DNA from: Hyphomicrobiales bacterium
GTDB taxonomy: Bacteria; Pseudomonadota; Alphaproteobacteria; Rhizobiales; Xanthobacteraceae
Direction of reading: 5' to 3'
Assembly: GCA_016713235.1 (NCBI GenBank)
Contig: JADJPN010000001.1
Coordinates: 760,308-824,307 of the forward strand
DNA length: 64,000 nt
Shown here: one piece after another, positions 8,997-18,851 of the stretch
Layout of the letters: every line of letters starts with the position of its first letter
Position numbering within the stretch: position 1 is the stretch's first letter
The notes under the pieces: model-generated
What the model was told of the DNA's origin: nothing
Seen by the model: only the letters and a program-made list of their open reading frames with translations
Database searches by the model: none
Program-made: the position numbers and the translations under genes

Positions 8997-9157
8997 GATC
9001 GTGTCCTTTTTGGCGTCTACAGCGAGCCTAACAGCCGGCAAGCCGGGGTGAAACCACAGCCCTCGACAGCGGGTTCGTGGAAGCAGAGACTGACGAGAAC
9101 CGGCGCCGCGTGCTTCGCGAGAACGGCCGGTCCTCTCGGGGGAGAGGGAGACGGCGG

Positions 9158-12100
9158 ATGAATATCGCACAGAAGTTTGCAGCCGGAGAGCAGCCGGGCG
9201 CCGAGAATTTGCTCAAAGAAGCCACGAAGATCGCAGTTGCGAACAAGCTGCCGGCGGATTTCGTCGTGGCGCTGTTCGGTGCGGTTTCCCCTGAAGATAT
9301 CGCTCCTTACAGTGCCGAAGAAGTCGCGCTGCTTGCGAAGCAGAGCTTTGCGCATCTTGCGACGCGCCCGCCGGGCAAGGCCGACATCCAGATTTATAAT
9401 CCTAAACCGTCCGGGACAGGCGGCGGGCTTGCCGCGATCACCGTGATCGAGATCGAGAACGAGGACATGCCGTTCCTGCTCGATTCGGTCAGCGGCGAAC
9501 TCAGCGAACAGGGAATTTCGATCCGGCTCGCAGCGCATCCGATTTTCCTGCTCGAGCGCAAGGAGAACGGCGCGCTCGAAGAGTGGCGCGGCCTTGCGAA
9601 AGACGGCAAGAAAACGCGGCGGGAAAGCTTCATTCACATTCACGCGGATCGCGTGGATGAATCGCATCACGCGAAGATCGCAGCAGCGTTGCGCATTACG
9701 CTCGATGATGTTCGCACGGCCGTCTCGGACTGGCCGGCAATGCTCGAATATGCCGACGAAGTGATCGACGGCTTGCAGAAGAAAACACATCCGCTGCCCG
9801 AGGAAGACCTCGAAGAAGCCGTTGCGTTCATGAAGTGGCTGCGCGGTGGCCAGTTCACGTTTCTCGGCTGCCGCGACAATGTCGTGATGGGAAGCGGCGA
9901 CGATATCTCGCTTGAGCCGCTTTACGAGACAGGCCTTGGTGTTCTGCGGCGCAAGGATATTCGCGTGCTGAGCCGCGCCGGGCAGCCGGTCGGCACGACC
10001 CCGGAATTGCGGGAGTTTCTGAAGCTGCCGGTGCCGGCAATCGTCACCAAAGCGAACCTGCGCTCGCGCGTACATCGCCGCACGCACATGGATTATGTCG
10101 GCATCAAGCGCTTCGACAAGAGCGGCAAGCTTGTCGGCGAGCGCCGGATCGTCGGCCTGTTCACATCGCAGGCCTATCGCGAATCCGTATTCAAAATTCC
10201 TTACCTGCGGCGCAAGGCTGCCTATGTGCTCGATCACGCGGGCTTTGCTACGGAAAGTCATTCAGGAAAGGCGCTTGCTAACGTGCTCGAGAGTTATCCG
10301 CGCGACGATCTGTTCCAAATCGGCCGCGATACGCTGCTCTCGTTCTCGCTTTCGATTCTGCAACTCGAGGAGCGGCCGCGCATTCGCGTATTGTCGCGGC
10401 GCGATCGCTTCAATCGCTTTGTGTCGGTGCTCGTTTATGTGCCGCGCGAACGCTACGACAGCGCGATCCGCGTGAAGATCGGCGCTTATCTTGCGCAAAC
10501 GTATCAGGGCCGGGTGTCGGCGTTCTATCCTTATTTTCCCGACGGTCCGTTGACGCGCGTGCACTTCATCATCGGGCGCGATGCCGGAGAGACGCCCAAT
10601 CCGTCGCGTGCGGAACTTGAAGCGGGAATTGCCGATATCGTGCGGAGCTGGAACGACGAGTTCGCACAGGAACTTGCCGGTGCATTCAACCCGCAGAAAG
10701 CGCGAGAGATCGAAGAGAAATACAGAAGCGCGCAATCCGCGGCCTATCGCGAAGCCTTCTCGCCCAAGGATGCGATCGCGGATGTTCGCATCATCGAAAA
10801 TCTTTCCAAGGAGAAGCCGCTCGCGATCAATTTCTACCGCGTCGCGGATGCGGACAAGAAGTCCGTCAATCTCAAAGTCTGGAATTGCGAGCGGCCGCTG
10901 CCGCTTTCCGAGCGTGTTCCGCTTCTCGAAAACATGGGCTTCAGCGTCATCGACGAACGCACGTATGTCGTCGAGCGCGAGGAAGCCGACGGCGGCACGG
11001 TCTGGCTGCACGACATGACGCTCGCGCGCGCGGACGGCAACACGATTGAAGCGGATGCGCTGGACGCGCGTCTCGAAGCGGCGTTGATGGCGGTGCTGCA
11101 AGGCCGCGCGGAGAACGACGGCTTCAACGCGCTGGTGCTCCATGCGGGGATGCCGTGGCGCGATGTCTCGCTGGTACGAACGCTCGCGCGTTACTTGCGG
11201 CAGGCCGCAGTGCCTTACAGCCAGGACTATCTCTGGCTGACGGCGAACAAGCACGCGGGCATCGCGCGCGATCTCGTCGCGTTGTTTCATGCACGCTTCG
11301 ATCCGCGCGAGGGCGGCGAGGCTAGAGCGGCGAAGGAAAAGGAAATTCACGCGAAGATCGAGGCAGCGCTCGGCGACGTGCAAAGCCTCGATGAAGACCG
11401 CATCATGCGGCGCTTCGGTAACCTCATTTCCGCCGCGGTGCGCACGAATTTCTATCAGATCGCAAAAGACGGCGGACCGCGCCCGACGATCGCGATCAAG
11501 TTCGAAAGCCGCAAGATCGACGATCTGCCGCTGCCGCGGCCGTTGTTCGAGATTTTCGTCTATTCGCCGCGCGTCGAAGGCGTGCATCTGCGCTTCGGCA
11601 AGGTGGCGCGCGGGGGCATCCGCTGGTCCGACCGGCCGCAGGACTTCCGCACCGAGGTGCTCGGCCTCGTGAAAGCCCAGCAGGTGAAGAACGCGGTGAT
11701 CGTGCCGGTCGGCGCGAAGGGCGGGTTCGTGCCGAAGCAGATGCCGGCGAACCCTTCACGCGACGTGATGATGGCGGAGGGCACCGAGTCCTACAAAATC
11801 TTCATCCGCTCGCTGCTGGATATCACCGACAATCTTTCGGCGGACGGCGCGGTGGTGCCGCCTGAGAATGTGGTGCGTCACGATGCGGACGACCCGTATC
11901 TTGTCGTCGCCGCGGACAAGGGCACGGCGACCTTCTCCGATACCGCGAACGGGCTGGCGATCGAGCATGGCTTCTGGCTCGGCGATGCTTTTGCGAGCGG
12001 GGGCTCCGCCGGCTACGACCACAAGAAGATGGGCATCACGGCGCGTGGCGCCTGGGAAGCGGTGAAGCGCCACTTCCGCGAGATGGACATCGATATTTCA

Positions 12101-13993
12101 AGAACGCCGTTCACGGTGGCGGGTGTCGGCGATATGTCGGGCGATGTGTTCGGCAACGGCATGCTGCTCGAGAAGACGATCAAGCTGGTTGCCGCCTTTG
12201 ATCATCGCGACATCTTCATCGATCCCAATCCGGACACCGAAGCTACCTTCAACGAGCGTAAGCGGATGTTCGCGCTGCCGCGCTCGAGCTGGCAGGATTA
12301 CGACAAGTCGCTGCTTTCGCAGGGCGGCGGCATTTTCCCGCGCAACGTAAAGAGCATCCCGCTTTCGCAGGAAATGCAGGCGCTGCTTTCGATCGCAAAG
12401 AGCGAAGCGACGCCCGCCGAAATCATCAACGCAATCCTGAAGGCGCCGGTGGACCTGCTGTGGTTCGGCGGCATCGGAACTTATGTGCGCGCTTCTTCCG
12501 AGAGCGACGCCATGGCCGGCGACCGCGCGAATGATGCGATCCGCGTCACCGGAAACGACGTTCAGGCGAAGGTCGTGGGGGAAGGCGCAAACCTCGGCAT
12601 GACGCAGCGTGGCCGCATCGAAGCGGCGCAGCGCGGCGTCAGGCTCAACACCGACGCGATCGACAATTCCGCGGGCGTGAACTCCTCGGACGTGGAAGTG
12701 AACCTGAAGATTGCGCTTTCCTCGCCGATGCGCGCGGGCAAGCTTTCGCTTGAGGCGCGCAATACATTGCTTGTCGAAATGACGCCGGATGTCGCGGCTC
12801 TTGTTTTGCGCAACAACTATCTCCAGACGCTCGCGGTCTCGCTCGTGGAGCGCGAAGGCGTGAACGATATCGGCTTCGAGATGCAATTGATGCGCAATCT
12901 CGAGCGGCGCGGCCTGCTGGATCGCGGGGTCGAGTATTTGCCATCCGATATCGCGCTCGCCGAGCGGCAGGCGAAAGGACAAGGGCTGACGCGACCGGAG
13001 CTTGCCGTTACGCTCGCTTACGCGAAGCTGACCCTGTTCGACGATCTGGTCGCGTCGGATGTGCCGGACGAAGAATATTTTAACGAAGAGCTGCTGCGCT
13101 ATTTTCCCGATGCCGTGCCGGAGCGTTATCCGGACGCGGTAGAAGGCCATCGCCTGCGCCGCGAGATCATCGCGACCCGGCTCGGCAATTCCATGATCAA
13201 TCGCGGCGGGCCGGCGTTCGTCGTGCGCGTATCGGAAGAGACGAGCGCAAGCGCCGCGCAGATTGCGAAGGCCTATGCCGCCGTGCGCGATAGCTATCAC
13301 ATGATCGATCTCAACGGGAAGATCGACGCGCTGGACGCGAAGATTTCGGGTGCCGTGCAACTCGCGCTCTACGATAGCGTGAAGAAGCTCTTGCTCGACC
13401 GCGTCGTGTGGTTCGTGCGCAATGCCGATTTCTCGCGCGGACTTGCGCAGACAGTCGCGCATTATCGCGAGGGCATTGACGCGGTGGAGCAGAATATCGA
13501 AACGCTGCTTCCGGCCGAACGCGCCGCGCAACTGAAAATCCGCACGGCGGAGATCGCGGGCAAGCAAGTGCCCGAAGCGCTTGCGGGAAGAATCGCGCGG
13601 CTCCCGGAGCTTGCCGCGGCAAGCGACATCGTCCTGATCGCGGGTCAAAGCGGTGAGCCGACGCTTGCGGTCGCCGAAACCTATTTCGCAGCGGAAGATT
13701 ACTTCCGGCTCGATCGCGTGCTGGCGGCCGGTGGCGGGGTCAAGCTTGCCGACCATTTCGACCGGCTGGCCTTCGATCTCGCGCTTGCCGGGATTTCCGC
13801 AAGTCAGCGCCGTATCGTGGCCGCGGCGTTGCAGACCGGTAAGACCGGGCGCGGCGCAATCGAAGCCTGGGTTGCGGCGCACAAAGGCAATGTCGACCGC
13901 GCCCGCCGCGGGGTGCAGGAAATTGCCGAGTCGGGACTTACCTTGTCTAAACTCGCGGTGGCTGCGAATTTGATTAGTGAGTTAGCTCCCTAG
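9158..13993 (+). CDS. gdhB: NAD-dependent glutamate dehydrogenase, large (GDH-180 class)
   Basis: Oxidative deamination of glutamate to 2-oxoglutarate and ammonium with NAD. The product is about 1611 residues, the size of the large bacterial class. An ACT-like regulatory N-terminal half is followed by the catalytic region: KAQQVKNAVIVPVGAKGGFVP around residues 836-856 (lysine of the active site) and the dinucleotide region VAGVGDMSGDVFGNGM around 986-1001, then IDPNPDTEATFNERKRMF. The ATG at 9158 follows GGAGAG and is preferred over an in-frame start at 9077. Together with glnK-amtB it sets nitrogen and carbon flux. No frame breaks over 4.8 kb. Confidence 0.95.
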   Translation: MNIAQKFAAGEQPGAENLLKEATKIAVANKLPADFVVALFGAVSPEDIAPYSAEEVALLAKQSFAHLATRPPGKADIQIYNPKPSGTGGGLAAITVIEIENEDMPFLLDSVSGELSEQGISIRLAAHPIFLLERKENGALEEWRGLAKDGKKTRRESFIHIHADRVDESHHAKIAAALRITLDDVRTAVSDWPAMLEYADEVIDGLQKKTHPLPEEDLEEAVAFMKWLRGGQFTFLGCRDNVVMGSGDDISLEPLYETGLGVLRRKDIRVLSRAGQPVGTTPELREFLKLPVPAIVTKANLRSRVHRRTHMDYVGIKRFDKSGKLVGERRIVGLFTSQAYRESVFKIPYLRRKAAYVLDHAGFATESHSGKALANVLESYPRDDLFQIGRDTLLSFSLSILQLEERPRIRVLSRRDRFNRFVSVLVYVPRERYDSAIRVKIGAYLAQTYQGRVSAFYPYFPDGPLTRVHFIIGRDAGETPNPSRAELEAGIADIVRSWNDEFAQELAGAFNPQKAREIEEKYRSAQSAAYREAFSPKDAIADVRIIENLSKEKPLAINFYRVADADKKSVNLKVWNCERPLPLSERVPLLENMGFSVIDERTYVVEREEADGGTVWLHDMTLARADGNTIEADALDARLEAALMAVLQGRAENDGFNALVLHAGMPWRDVSLVRTLARYLRQAAVPYSQDYLWLTANKHAGIARDLVALFHARFDPREGGEARAAKEKEIHAKIEAALGDVQSLDEDRIMRRFGNLISAAVRTNFYQIAKDGGPRPTIAIKFESRKIDDLPLPRPLFEIFVYSPRVEGVHLRFGKVARGGIRWSDRPQDFRTEVLGLVKAQQVKNAVIVPVGAKGGFVPKQMPANPSRDVMMAEGTESYKIFIRSLLDITDNLSADGAVVPPENVVRHDADDPYLVVAADKGTATFSDTANGLAIEHGFWLGDAFASGGSAGYDHKKMGITARGAWEAVKRHFREMDIDISRTPFTVAGVGDMSGDVFGNGMLLEKTIKLVAAFDHRDIFIDPNPDTEATFNERKRMFALPRSSWQDYDKSLLSQGGGIFPRNVKSIPLSQEMQALLSIAKSEATPAEIINAILKAPVDLLWFGGIGTYVRASSESDAMAGDRANDAIRVTGNDVQAKVVGEGANLGMTQRGRIEAAQRGVRLNTDAIDNSAGVNSSDVEVNLKIALSSPMRAGKLSLEARNTLLVEMTPDVAALVLRNNYLQTLAVSLVEREGVNDIGFEMQLMRNLERRGLLDRGVEYLPSDIALAERQAKGQGLTRPELAVTLAYAKLTLFDDLVASDVPDEEYFNEELLRYFPDAVPERYPDAVEGHRLRREIIATRLGNSMINRGGPAFVVRVSEETSASAAQIAKAYAAVRDSYHMIDLNGKIDALDAKISGAVQLALYDSVKKLLLDRVVWFVRNADFSRGLAQTVAHYREGIDAVEQNIETLLPAERAAQLKIRTAEIAGKQVPEALAGRIARLPELAAASDIVLIAGQSGEPTLAVAETYFAAEDYFRLDRVLAAGGGVKLADHFDRLAFDLALAGISASQRRIVAAALQTGKTGRGAIEAWVAAHKGNVDRARRGVQEIAESGLTLSKLAVAANLISELAP

Positions 13994-14010
13994 GACATCT
14001 TTATCCGAGC

Positions 14011-15372
14011 ATGACGCAAGCACCGCGCCGGGCGATCTTCGGCTGGATTTTGTTCGACTGGGCGTGCCAGCCCGTTGCGACACTGATTACGACTTTTATC
14101 TATGCGCCGTATTTTGCTTCCGCGGTCGCGCGTAGTCCGGCGGAAGGGCAGGCGTTGTGGGGCTTTGCCGCCGCCGCGGCGGGGATCGTGATCGCGCTGA
14201 CGTCGCCGTTCATCGGTGCGATCGCGGACGCAACCGGCTCGAGAAAACCCTGGATCGCGGCGTTCGGCGTACTTCTGGTGCTGGGTTCGATCGGGCTGTG
14301 GTTCGGTAAGCCGGGCGATCCGAGCACGGTCATGATCGTGCTGGTCTGTTTTGCAATCGCGACCATCGGGTTTGAGTTCGCGACTGTCTTCAATAACGCG
14401 ATGATGCCCTCGCTGGTGCCGCCGAATAAAATCGGCTGGCTTTCCGGCCTCGGCTGGGCGACCGGTTATCTCGGCGGCCTCGTCTCGCTTGCTTTCGCGC
14501 TCCTGTTTCTTTCGACGAATCCGAAAACCGGATTGACGCTGCTCGGCACGCCGCCGGCGTTCGGGCTGGACGCCGCCGCGCGCGAAGGCGACCGCTTCAT
14601 CGGGCCGCTTACCGCGATCTGGTTCATCATATTCGTGCTGCCGCTGTTTTTGTTCACGCCGGATAATTCGAAAGCGCTGAAGCTCGGGCCCGCGATCAAA
14701 AGCGGGATCGACAAAACATTCGCGACGCTTCGCGAAGTGCGCAGCCACAAGAACACCGCAACATTTCTGTTCGCGAACATGATCTACACCGACGGCCTCG
14801 TTGCCATGTTTGCCTTCGGCGGAATTTACGCAGCCGGCACGTTCGGTTGGGGCGCAATTCAGCTTGGCGTCTTTGGCATTCTGCTCACGATTACCGGCAC
14901 CGTCGGCGCGCTGGTCGGCGGAAGACTGGACGACAAGTTGGGTGCAAAGCCGGTTATTCTCGGCTCGCTTCTGATTTTGCTGTTCTCTTGTATTGCAATT
15001 CTGTCGATTGACCGCGACCGGATCTTTTTCGTGATCCCGGTCACGCCGGCCGACCCGCATGCCGGGTTGTTCGCGAGTGCCGCGGAGAAGCTCTACATCG
15101 CAATCGGCATGTTCATCGGGCTTGCGGCCGGACCATTGCAGGCCGCTTCGCGCGCATTGCTGGTGCGGCTCGCGCCGAAAGAACAACTTGCGCAATTCTT
15201 CGGGCTGTTCGCGCTTTCCGGGAAACTGACCTCGTTCATGGGGCCGTTTCTGGTTGCGACCGTCACCGCGCTCACGCTGAACCAGAAGGCCGGCGTCTCG
15301 GTGCTGGTGCTGTTCTTTATCGTTGGCGGATTATTGTTGCTGCGCGTGAACGCGATCGCGAACAGAAGCTAG
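14011..15372 (+). CDS. MFS transporter, UMF1/Atg22-like
   Basis: 453-residue integral membrane protein with about 12 hydrophobic segments. The N-terminal FGWILFDWACQPVATLITTFIYAPYFA matches the UMF1 (Atg22-like) branch of the major facilitator superfamily, whose starts read FDWAxQPxxTLI. A charged loop with SRKPW follows helix 3, typical of the superfamily. Substrates are unknown; eukaryotic relatives export amino acids from the vacuole. It is 17 bp behind the glutamate dehydrogenase gene, so co-transcription is likely. Its TAG overlaps the purH stop on the other strand (CTAG at 15369-15372). Confidence 0.88.
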   Translation: MTQAPRRAIFGWILFDWACQPVATLITTFIYAPYFASAVARSPAEGQALWGFAAAAAGIVIALTSPFIGAIADATGSRKPWIAAFGVLLVLGSIGLWFGKPGDPSTVMIVLVCFAIATIGFEFATVFNNAMMPSLVPPNKIGWLSGLGWATGYLGGLVSLAFALLFLSTNPKTGLTLLGTPPAFGLDAAAREGDRFIGPLTAIWFIIFVLPLFLFTPDNSKALKLGPAIKSGIDKTFATLREVRSHKNTATFLFANMIYTDGLVAMFAFGGIYAAGTFGWGAIQLGVFGILLTITGTVGALVGGRLDDKLGAKPVILGSLLILLFSCIAILSIDRDRIFFVIPVTPADPHAGLFASAAEKLYIAIGMFIGLAAGPLQAASRALLVRLAPKEQLAQFFGLFALSGKLTSFMGPFLVATVTALTLNQKAGVSVLVLFFIVGGLLLLRVNAIANRS

Positions 15373-16958
15373 TGCCGGAAATGGCGCACGCCGGTGAAAA
15401 CCATGGCGATGCCGGCTTTGTCCGCGGCCTCGATCACTTCGTCGTCGCGAATGGAGCCGCCGGGCTGGATAACCGCGATTGCGCCGGCTTCGATTGCCGA
15501 TAGCAAACCGTCGGCAAATGGGAAGAAGGCGTCGCTCGCTACCACAGAGCCCTTGGTAAGCGGCGTGTCTAACCCCGCGGTCTTCGCCGCATCTTCCGCT
15601 TTGCGCGCGGCAATGCGTGCGGAATCGACGCGGCTCATCTGTCCCGCACCGATGCCGACCGTTGCCTTGTCTTTCGCGTAAATGATCGTGTTCGATTTGA
15701 CGTGCTTTGCGACCCGGAAAGCAAAACGCAGGTCGTCAAGCTCGGCTTTGGTCGGTGTGCGCTTGGTCACGACCTTCAGTTCCAGATCGTCGGCAACCGC
15801 GTTGTCGCGCGACTGCACCAGGAGACCGCCCGCGATGGATTTAAACGTGAGCCCTTTTGCGCGCGGGTCGGGTAGGGCGTCTGTCAGCAACAGGCGCAAG
15901 TTCTTCTTCGCGCCCACGATCTTGATCGCTTCGTCGCTCGCACCGGGTGCGATGATTACTTCGGTGAAAATCTCGACCATCGCTTTCGCAGCGTCTGCGT
16001 CGAGCGGACGGTTGGTCGCGATAATGCCGCCGAAAGCGGAGACCGGATCGCAGGCAAGCGCTTTCTGGTAGGCCTCCAGCAACGCCTCGCCCTCGGCAAC
16101 GCCGCAGGGATTGGCGTGCTTTACGATCACAACCGCGGCCGAGCGTTTGGGGTCGAACTCGGCAACGCATTCATAGGCTGCGTCCGTGTCGTTGAGGTTG
16201 TTGTAGGAAAGCTCCTTGCCCTGCAACTGCCGCGCGGAAAGCACGCCCGCGCGCGGTTCGCCACCCTTGTACGAGGCAGCGTGCTGATGCGGGTTTTCGC
16301 CGTAGCGGAGTTTTTCGACGAGCTTGCCGCCGAAGCTGCGCCACGTAGGAGCGTCGTTCTTCAATTCGTTTGCGAACCAGTTCGAGATCGCAGCGTCGTA
16401 GGAAGCGGTGCGCGCATAGGCTTTCGCGGCGAGGCGCTTGCGGAAAGCGAGAGTCGTGCCGCCGTGCGCGGAAACTTCGTGGAGCAGTTCCTCATAGTCG
16501 GCCGGATCAACGATGATCGCGACATCGCCATGGTTCTTCGCCGCGGCGCGGATCATGGCTGGGCCGCCGATATCGATGTTCTCGATGCAATCGTCGTAGC
16601 CCGCGCCTTTCGCAACGGTTTCCTCGAACGGATAAAGATTGACGACGACGAGATCGATCGGCGCGATGGCGTGCGCTTTCATCGATGCCGCGTGATCCGC
16701 GTTGTCGCGGATTGCCAGAATGCCGCCATGCACTTTCGGATGCAGCGTCTTCACGCGGCCGTCCATCATCTCGGGAAACCCGGTGAGGTCGGCGACGTCG
16801 GCGACCTTCAATCCGGCGTCGGCCAGCGCGCGCTTGGTGCCTCCGGTGGAGACAAGTTCGGCGCCGTTCTTGGTCAGCGCTTTTGCAAAATCGACAAGCC
16901 CGCTCTTGTCGGAAACGGATAACAAGGCGCGGCGGATGGCACGGATCTGATCAGGCAT
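15369..16958 (-). CDS. purH: Bifunctional AICAR formyltransferase/IMP cyclohydrolase
   Basis: Last two steps of purine synthesis. The product is 529 residues. The N-terminal MGS-like cyclohydrolase domain starts IRRALLSVSDKSGLVDFAKAL and includes GRVKTLHPKVHGGIL (about 65-80). The transformylase domain includes LRYGENPHQHAASY, SYNNLNDTDAAYE, VIVKHANPCGVAEG and the ending GIAMVFTGVRHFRH. The frame is open to 17018, but MPDQIRAIRRAL at 16958 is the family start. It lies downstream of the heparinase and rsmB genes on the same strand. Confidence 0.96.
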   Translation of the reverse strand: MPDQIRAIRRALLSVSDKSGLVDFAKALTKNGAELVSTGGTKRALADAGLKVADVADLTGFPEMMDGRVKTLHPKVHGGILAIRDNADHAASMKAHAIAPIDLVVVNLYPFEETVAKGAGYDDCIENIDIGGPAMIRAAAKNHGDVAIIVDPADYEELLHEVSAHGGTTLAFRKRLAAKAYARTASYDAAISNWFANELKNDAPTWRSFGGKLVEKLRYGENPHQHAASYKGGEPRAGVLSARQLQGKELSYNNLNDTDAAYECVAEFDPKRSAAVVIVKHANPCGVAEGEALLEAYQKALACDPVSAFGGIIATNRPLDADAAKAMVEIFTEVIIAPGASDEAIKIVGAKKNLRLLLTDALPDPRAKGLTFKSIAGGLLVQSRDNAVADDLELKVVTKRTPTKAELDDLRFAFRVAKHVKSNTIIYAKDKATVGIGAGQMSRVDSARIAARKAEDAAKTAGLDTPLTKGSVVASDAFFPFADGLLSAIEAGAIAVIQPGGSIRDDEVIEAADKAGIAMVFTGVRHFRH

Positions 16959-17038
16959 GGCAAGGCCGATAGCACGATGCTTTTCGCGGAAAAAGCGCGG
17001 TCGCGCTTTATCCAGCACAACCTTCGGCTAGCGGTCCT

Positions 17039-18760
17039 TTAGATCGGGAGCCTTGGATCCGCGTCGGTTTCACGCGGCGGCTGCTCAGGCACGTCGGCCC
17101 GTGCAAAGGTCCAGATCACCCTGGAAATGGTGCGGGCATTGTCCGCGATCACGATCTGGCTGGTGCGGCGCGGGCCTTCGCTTGCGGAAAGAAAAATACT
17201 TTCCTCCAGCTCGACGCGCATATTGGGAGCGGTGAAAAGCCAGCTTTCGCGCCCCGGCAAGATCAGGAGCACAGTGCGGCCGTCGTTGACGCGGCTCGCC
17301 TTCACGGAAGGATGCAGATGAAAGCGAATGACGTAATCATCCTCCGTGCCGGGCGGAACCTCATGCCCCGAGGATGTCGAGAAAACATCTTCGCCATCGA
17401 GCCGATCGCCGTCCGGCGAGAGCCGCCACGAGCGCTGATGAACGATGCCGAAGCCGCGCGTATAGCCGTTGTGCGACGCGCGGATGATGACAGCATCCTC
17501 GCGGCCACCGCGCGTGATCCGCACGTCACGCGGACCTTCTGCGATCAGGACAGCGCCGTTTCGCGCGGGCTTGAATCTGCACGAAGAGGTGTCGTGCCAG
17601 GTGACGGTGGAGTGCGCCGCCGTTGCGCGTGCGGCTTCGCTCCAGCCATGGCGATTCCGCGCAGGCATCCCGCAATTGACGACGATGCGATGCCGCTTGG
17701 TCGAGAATTCGAAGGAAAGGCAGCCCGCATGCGCTTCATAGCTGAGCGCTGCCGGTGGCGGCGCGCCGGTGTCTGCGACGACGACACTGCCGCCACCTTC
17801 CAGCCGCTGGTACCCCGAGTGATGCGCGTCGAGGAGCGGCACGGTGCGGGTTTCGTCGTAAGCGAGTACGGCCGCGAGCAGATCCGTCGGTGTCGCGCCC
17901 ATACCGTTAAATTGCGCGATCGTGCCATCGCTCAAGCGGAAAAAGCGCAGCATTGGAATCATGCGATCGATGGCAGACGATAGAATGCCGGGCGTTGCCA
18001 CATTGCGGGAGTCGAAGGTTTGCCGCAGCGGCAAGAGATCGATCAGGATCTCGATCAGCGCGCCCGGATTGCGGCTGATGTGGCCGCCATCGGAAAGTAT
18101 CTGGCGCCGCAGTTCCTGAAGGAGGCGCTTTGCGGACTGCTGCAGCAAGCGCTCCTCGCCCGCCATGCAGAGGCCGGCGAAGGTCAGCGCGGTCGCGATG
18201 AGCAGACGCGGATAGCCGGCTTCTGCAACCGGATAGACGCGACGCAGAAATCGCACCTGCCGGGAAAGCGAGCGCAGGAAGGAGCGATAAAATGCGTGAT
18301 CGGCGTCCTGCAAAATAAGCGGCGAATGCGTGAGCCACGAAATCACGCGGCGCGCGGTGATCTCCGGCTCCCACGAAACAGGATGCGAGCCGCCGTGCTG
18401 CGAAATCCAGTCGGCGACCAGCGCGCGGGCGTTCTGACGCGAAAGCGTGAGCCCTGCGGAGCGCAGGTGGCGCAACCAGCTGAAGCCGAGCAGCACTTCC
18501 GACCATTCGCGTGAGGGCGGCTGAATTTCGAACGGAGAGTGGCCTTCCGCGGTGACGACCTTGCCCGCGAAACTGAAAATGCCGCTGTAGATTTCGGTGG
18601 CAATGGTGGGATCGCCGGTGCGCAAGTCCTGCGGGGCAATCAGCAGGCGTTCGGGGATCGGCACACGAATGCGCCAGCGATAGGCCGGGTTCGCGGCAAT
18701 CCGCGTCCACCAGCCCCTCCATCCGCCGCCACCCAGCGCAGGCCGTCCTCGCTCCGCCAT
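17039..18760 (-). CDS. Heparinase II/III family protein
   Basis: 573-residue protein. The N-terminal alpha/alpha barrel-like helical part includes FAGKVVTAEGHSPFEIQPPS and GGHISRNPGALIEILIDLLPLRQTF. The C-terminal beta-sandwich includes GYQRLEGGGSVVVADTGAPPP, HAGCLSFEF and AHSTVTWHD, all typical of the heparinase II/III family in Rhizobiales. It is presumably a polysaccharide lyase or a degenerate relative; the substrate is unknown. There is no obvious signal peptide. The frame is continuous with the rsmB frame only because rsmB has lost a base (18932-18934). The ATG at 18760 is the best start, 91 bp after the true rsmB stop. Confidence 0.82.
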   Translation of the reverse strand: MAERGRPALGGGGWRGWWTRIAANPAYRWRIRVPIPERLLIAPQDLRTGDPTIATEIYSGIFSFAGKVVTAEGHSPFEIQPPSREWSEVLLGFSWLRHLRSAGLTLSRQNARALVADWISQHGGSHPVSWEPEITARRVISWLTHSPLILQDADHAFYRSFLRSLSRQVRFLRRVYPVAEAGYPRLLIATALTFAGLCMAGEERLLQQSAKRLLQELRRQILSDGGHISRNPGALIEILIDLLPLRQTFDSRNVATPGILSSAIDRMIPMLRFFRLSDGTIAQFNGMGATPTDLLAAVLAYDETRTVPLLDAHHSGYQRLEGGGSVVVADTGAPPPAALSYEAHAGCLSFEFSTKRHRIVVNCGMPARNRHGWSEAARATAAHSTVTWHDTSSCRFKPARNGAVLIAEGPRDVRITRGGREDAVIIRASHNGYTRGFGIVHQRSWRLSPDGDRLDGEDVFSTSSGHEVPPGTEDDYVIRFHLHPSVKASRVNDGRTVLLILPGRESWLFTAPNMRVELEESIFLSASEGPRRTSQIVIADNARTISRVIWTFARADVPEQPPRETDADPRLPI

Positions 18761-18851
18761 CGGATGTAGTCGCCTTCCGCTCACCGGCTCGTGCGGCCGG
18801 CTCGTAACTCCCAATATCCCGAGGCCAACATAGCCAAGACGGGAATCATGT

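Noticed and set aside
12098..13882. 594-codon frame opposite the glutamate dehydrogenase gene
   Set aside because: Histidine/arginine-rich shadow of a strongly coding plus strand; no family features.
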